NCBI RefSeq assembly: GCF_000003605.2
Contig: NW_003122912.1
Location: forward strand, 12,277-58,966
Direction: 5' to 3'
Length of the DNA: 46,690 bases
Source: Saccoglossus kowalevskii
Taxonomy: Eukaryota > Hemichordata > Enteropneusta > Harrimaniidae
Below the pieces are notes generated by a model. The model was given only the letters and a program-made list of their open reading frames with translations. It was not told the origin of the DNA and ran no database searches. Of this stretch, positions 45,911-46,690 are shown piece after piece; the stretch's first letter is position 1, and the number at the start of each line of letters is the position of its first letter. Position numbers and translations under genes: made by a program.

Positions 45911-46185
45911 TATTGTAAATACAGAATTCAGAAGTAGGTGCTGTTTCGAAGGTCGAGTGGGAAAACCAAGATCAGAAACTCGCAAATTATCCATTATGAA
46001 TCAACAAATTACAAAAATATTACATCATACATGACAAAGAAACACTCCATGGACCAATAGATCTAGGCTCAAAAGCGGATGAATTGAATAACTAATGCAA
46101 ATTAAAAGATTAGAATGGCATCGCTTACCTATTGTAAATACAGAATTCAGAAGTCGTTGCTGTGTCAAAGTTCAAGTGGGAAAAG
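45911..46185. repeat. direct repeat pair 219 bp apart
   Basis: TATTGTAAATACAGAATTCA and the next five bases are identical at 45911-45935 and 46130-46154. Weaker similarity continues for about 30 more bases and ends in GTGGGAAAA. In one plus frame both copies encode IVNTEFRSRCC, so this could be duplicated exon sequence of an unknown gene or a repeat fragment. Confidence 0.7.
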
Positions 46186-46690
46186 TCCCTCGCCATGATA
46201 TTGACACAGAGGGCGACATACATTTTTGTCACTGCTAAGTGCATCATGAAAAAAGTGTTATACCCAGCTTTTAATTACATTACAAATGTCTGTTTCTCAC
46301 TATTAATTTATTTCCAATATACATTTGGATTTGTATGTTATGTATTTAAGGAGGAGGAGAGCAGGACAAACATAATTGCTGATGTTAACACTTGTACACA
46401 TAATATAGTGGCATATTACCTCGTAATTTGACTAATATCAACTTTCCATTGTATTTAGTATACGTCCTGTGAGCAAAGCAAATGCAGACATTTTTGAAAT
46501 AAGTGACAATTGTTAACAGGATGAACTTTACTATTGTTATGGATATACTTTACAAAATGACAAGAAATGTATTCTTCAATGGTATAGAAGATGACTTTCA
46601 CCAAATGATATGGTGTTACACTACGATGAATAAAAGCAAATTTAGTAAAACTAGCAGTATGGTACAACATACAAGATACTACTTTGAAAC
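46186..46690. other. no supported gene, right edge
   Basis: AT-rich sequence with short frames only; nothing is recognised. Confidence 0.4.

Noticed and set aside
1-46690. tRNA or rRNA genes
   Set aside because: No conserved internal promoter boxes in a cloverleaf context and no rRNA-like conserved core were seen by eye.

Overview
The window looks like AT-rich nuclear DNA from an invertebrate animal, most likely marine. Coding segments are short and bounded by GT/AG splice signals, there are AATAAA signals, microsatellites and an assembly gap, and nearly every recognisable protein fragment belongs to an animal gene or eukaryotic transposon family. No operons, ribosome binding sites or bacterial genes are seen. 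The species cannot be fixed from sequence alone; lancelet, hemichordate, mollusc, brachiopod and cnidarian genomes all carry these families.

The only gene that looks intact over a full domain is at the left edge: the last exon of a Golgi carbohydrate sulfotransferase (1217-2014, +), with a plausible upstream exon at 897-988. Most of the rest is a transposon graveyard. On the minus strand from 6.4 to 18.9 kb lie a decayed PHD-finger gene of a multicopy type (6.4-8.2 kb), a Tx1/L1-like LINE (8.3-10.6 kb), a hAT-like transposase remnant (11.8-13.3 kb) and a MULE-like transposase remnant (16.4-18.9 kb). A 571-base N gap sits at 15260-15830. On the plus strand from 19.3 to 23.1 kb are spliced exons of an uncharacterised family and a terminal exon pair that ends just inside a HECT-like motif. 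A nine-unit tandem array with a hairpin head follows (23.3-24.6 kb), then minus-strand exons with a BEN-like motif (25.1-26.6 kb), a second Tx1-like LINE (27.9-30.5 kb), an integrase-like exon (31.2 kb), a second hairpin-headed array (33.2-33.7 kb) and a broken Ginger-like integrase exon (34.0-34.7 kb).

The right third holds a two-exon minus-strand gene tail of unknown function (35.3-36.0 kb), a clean 1.1-kb non-autonomous transposon with 20-base inverted ends flanked by TTAA (37.0-38.1 kb), and two copies of a RecQ-like helicase family. The first copy is only a head with its own compact promoter (39.1 kb). The second is a long, frame-broken copy (43.1-44.8 kb). Between them is a pogo/Tigger-like element apparently split by a CR1/L2-like LINE tail (40.4-42.9 kb).

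These genes do not work together as a pathway. The most interesting structural signal is that the arrays at 23.3 and 33.2 kb share one plan: a terminal hairpin with CGAAG at its tip, followed by roughly 120-160-base monomers that carry a common TTGGTACAT-type core. This suggests one class of non-autonomous element.
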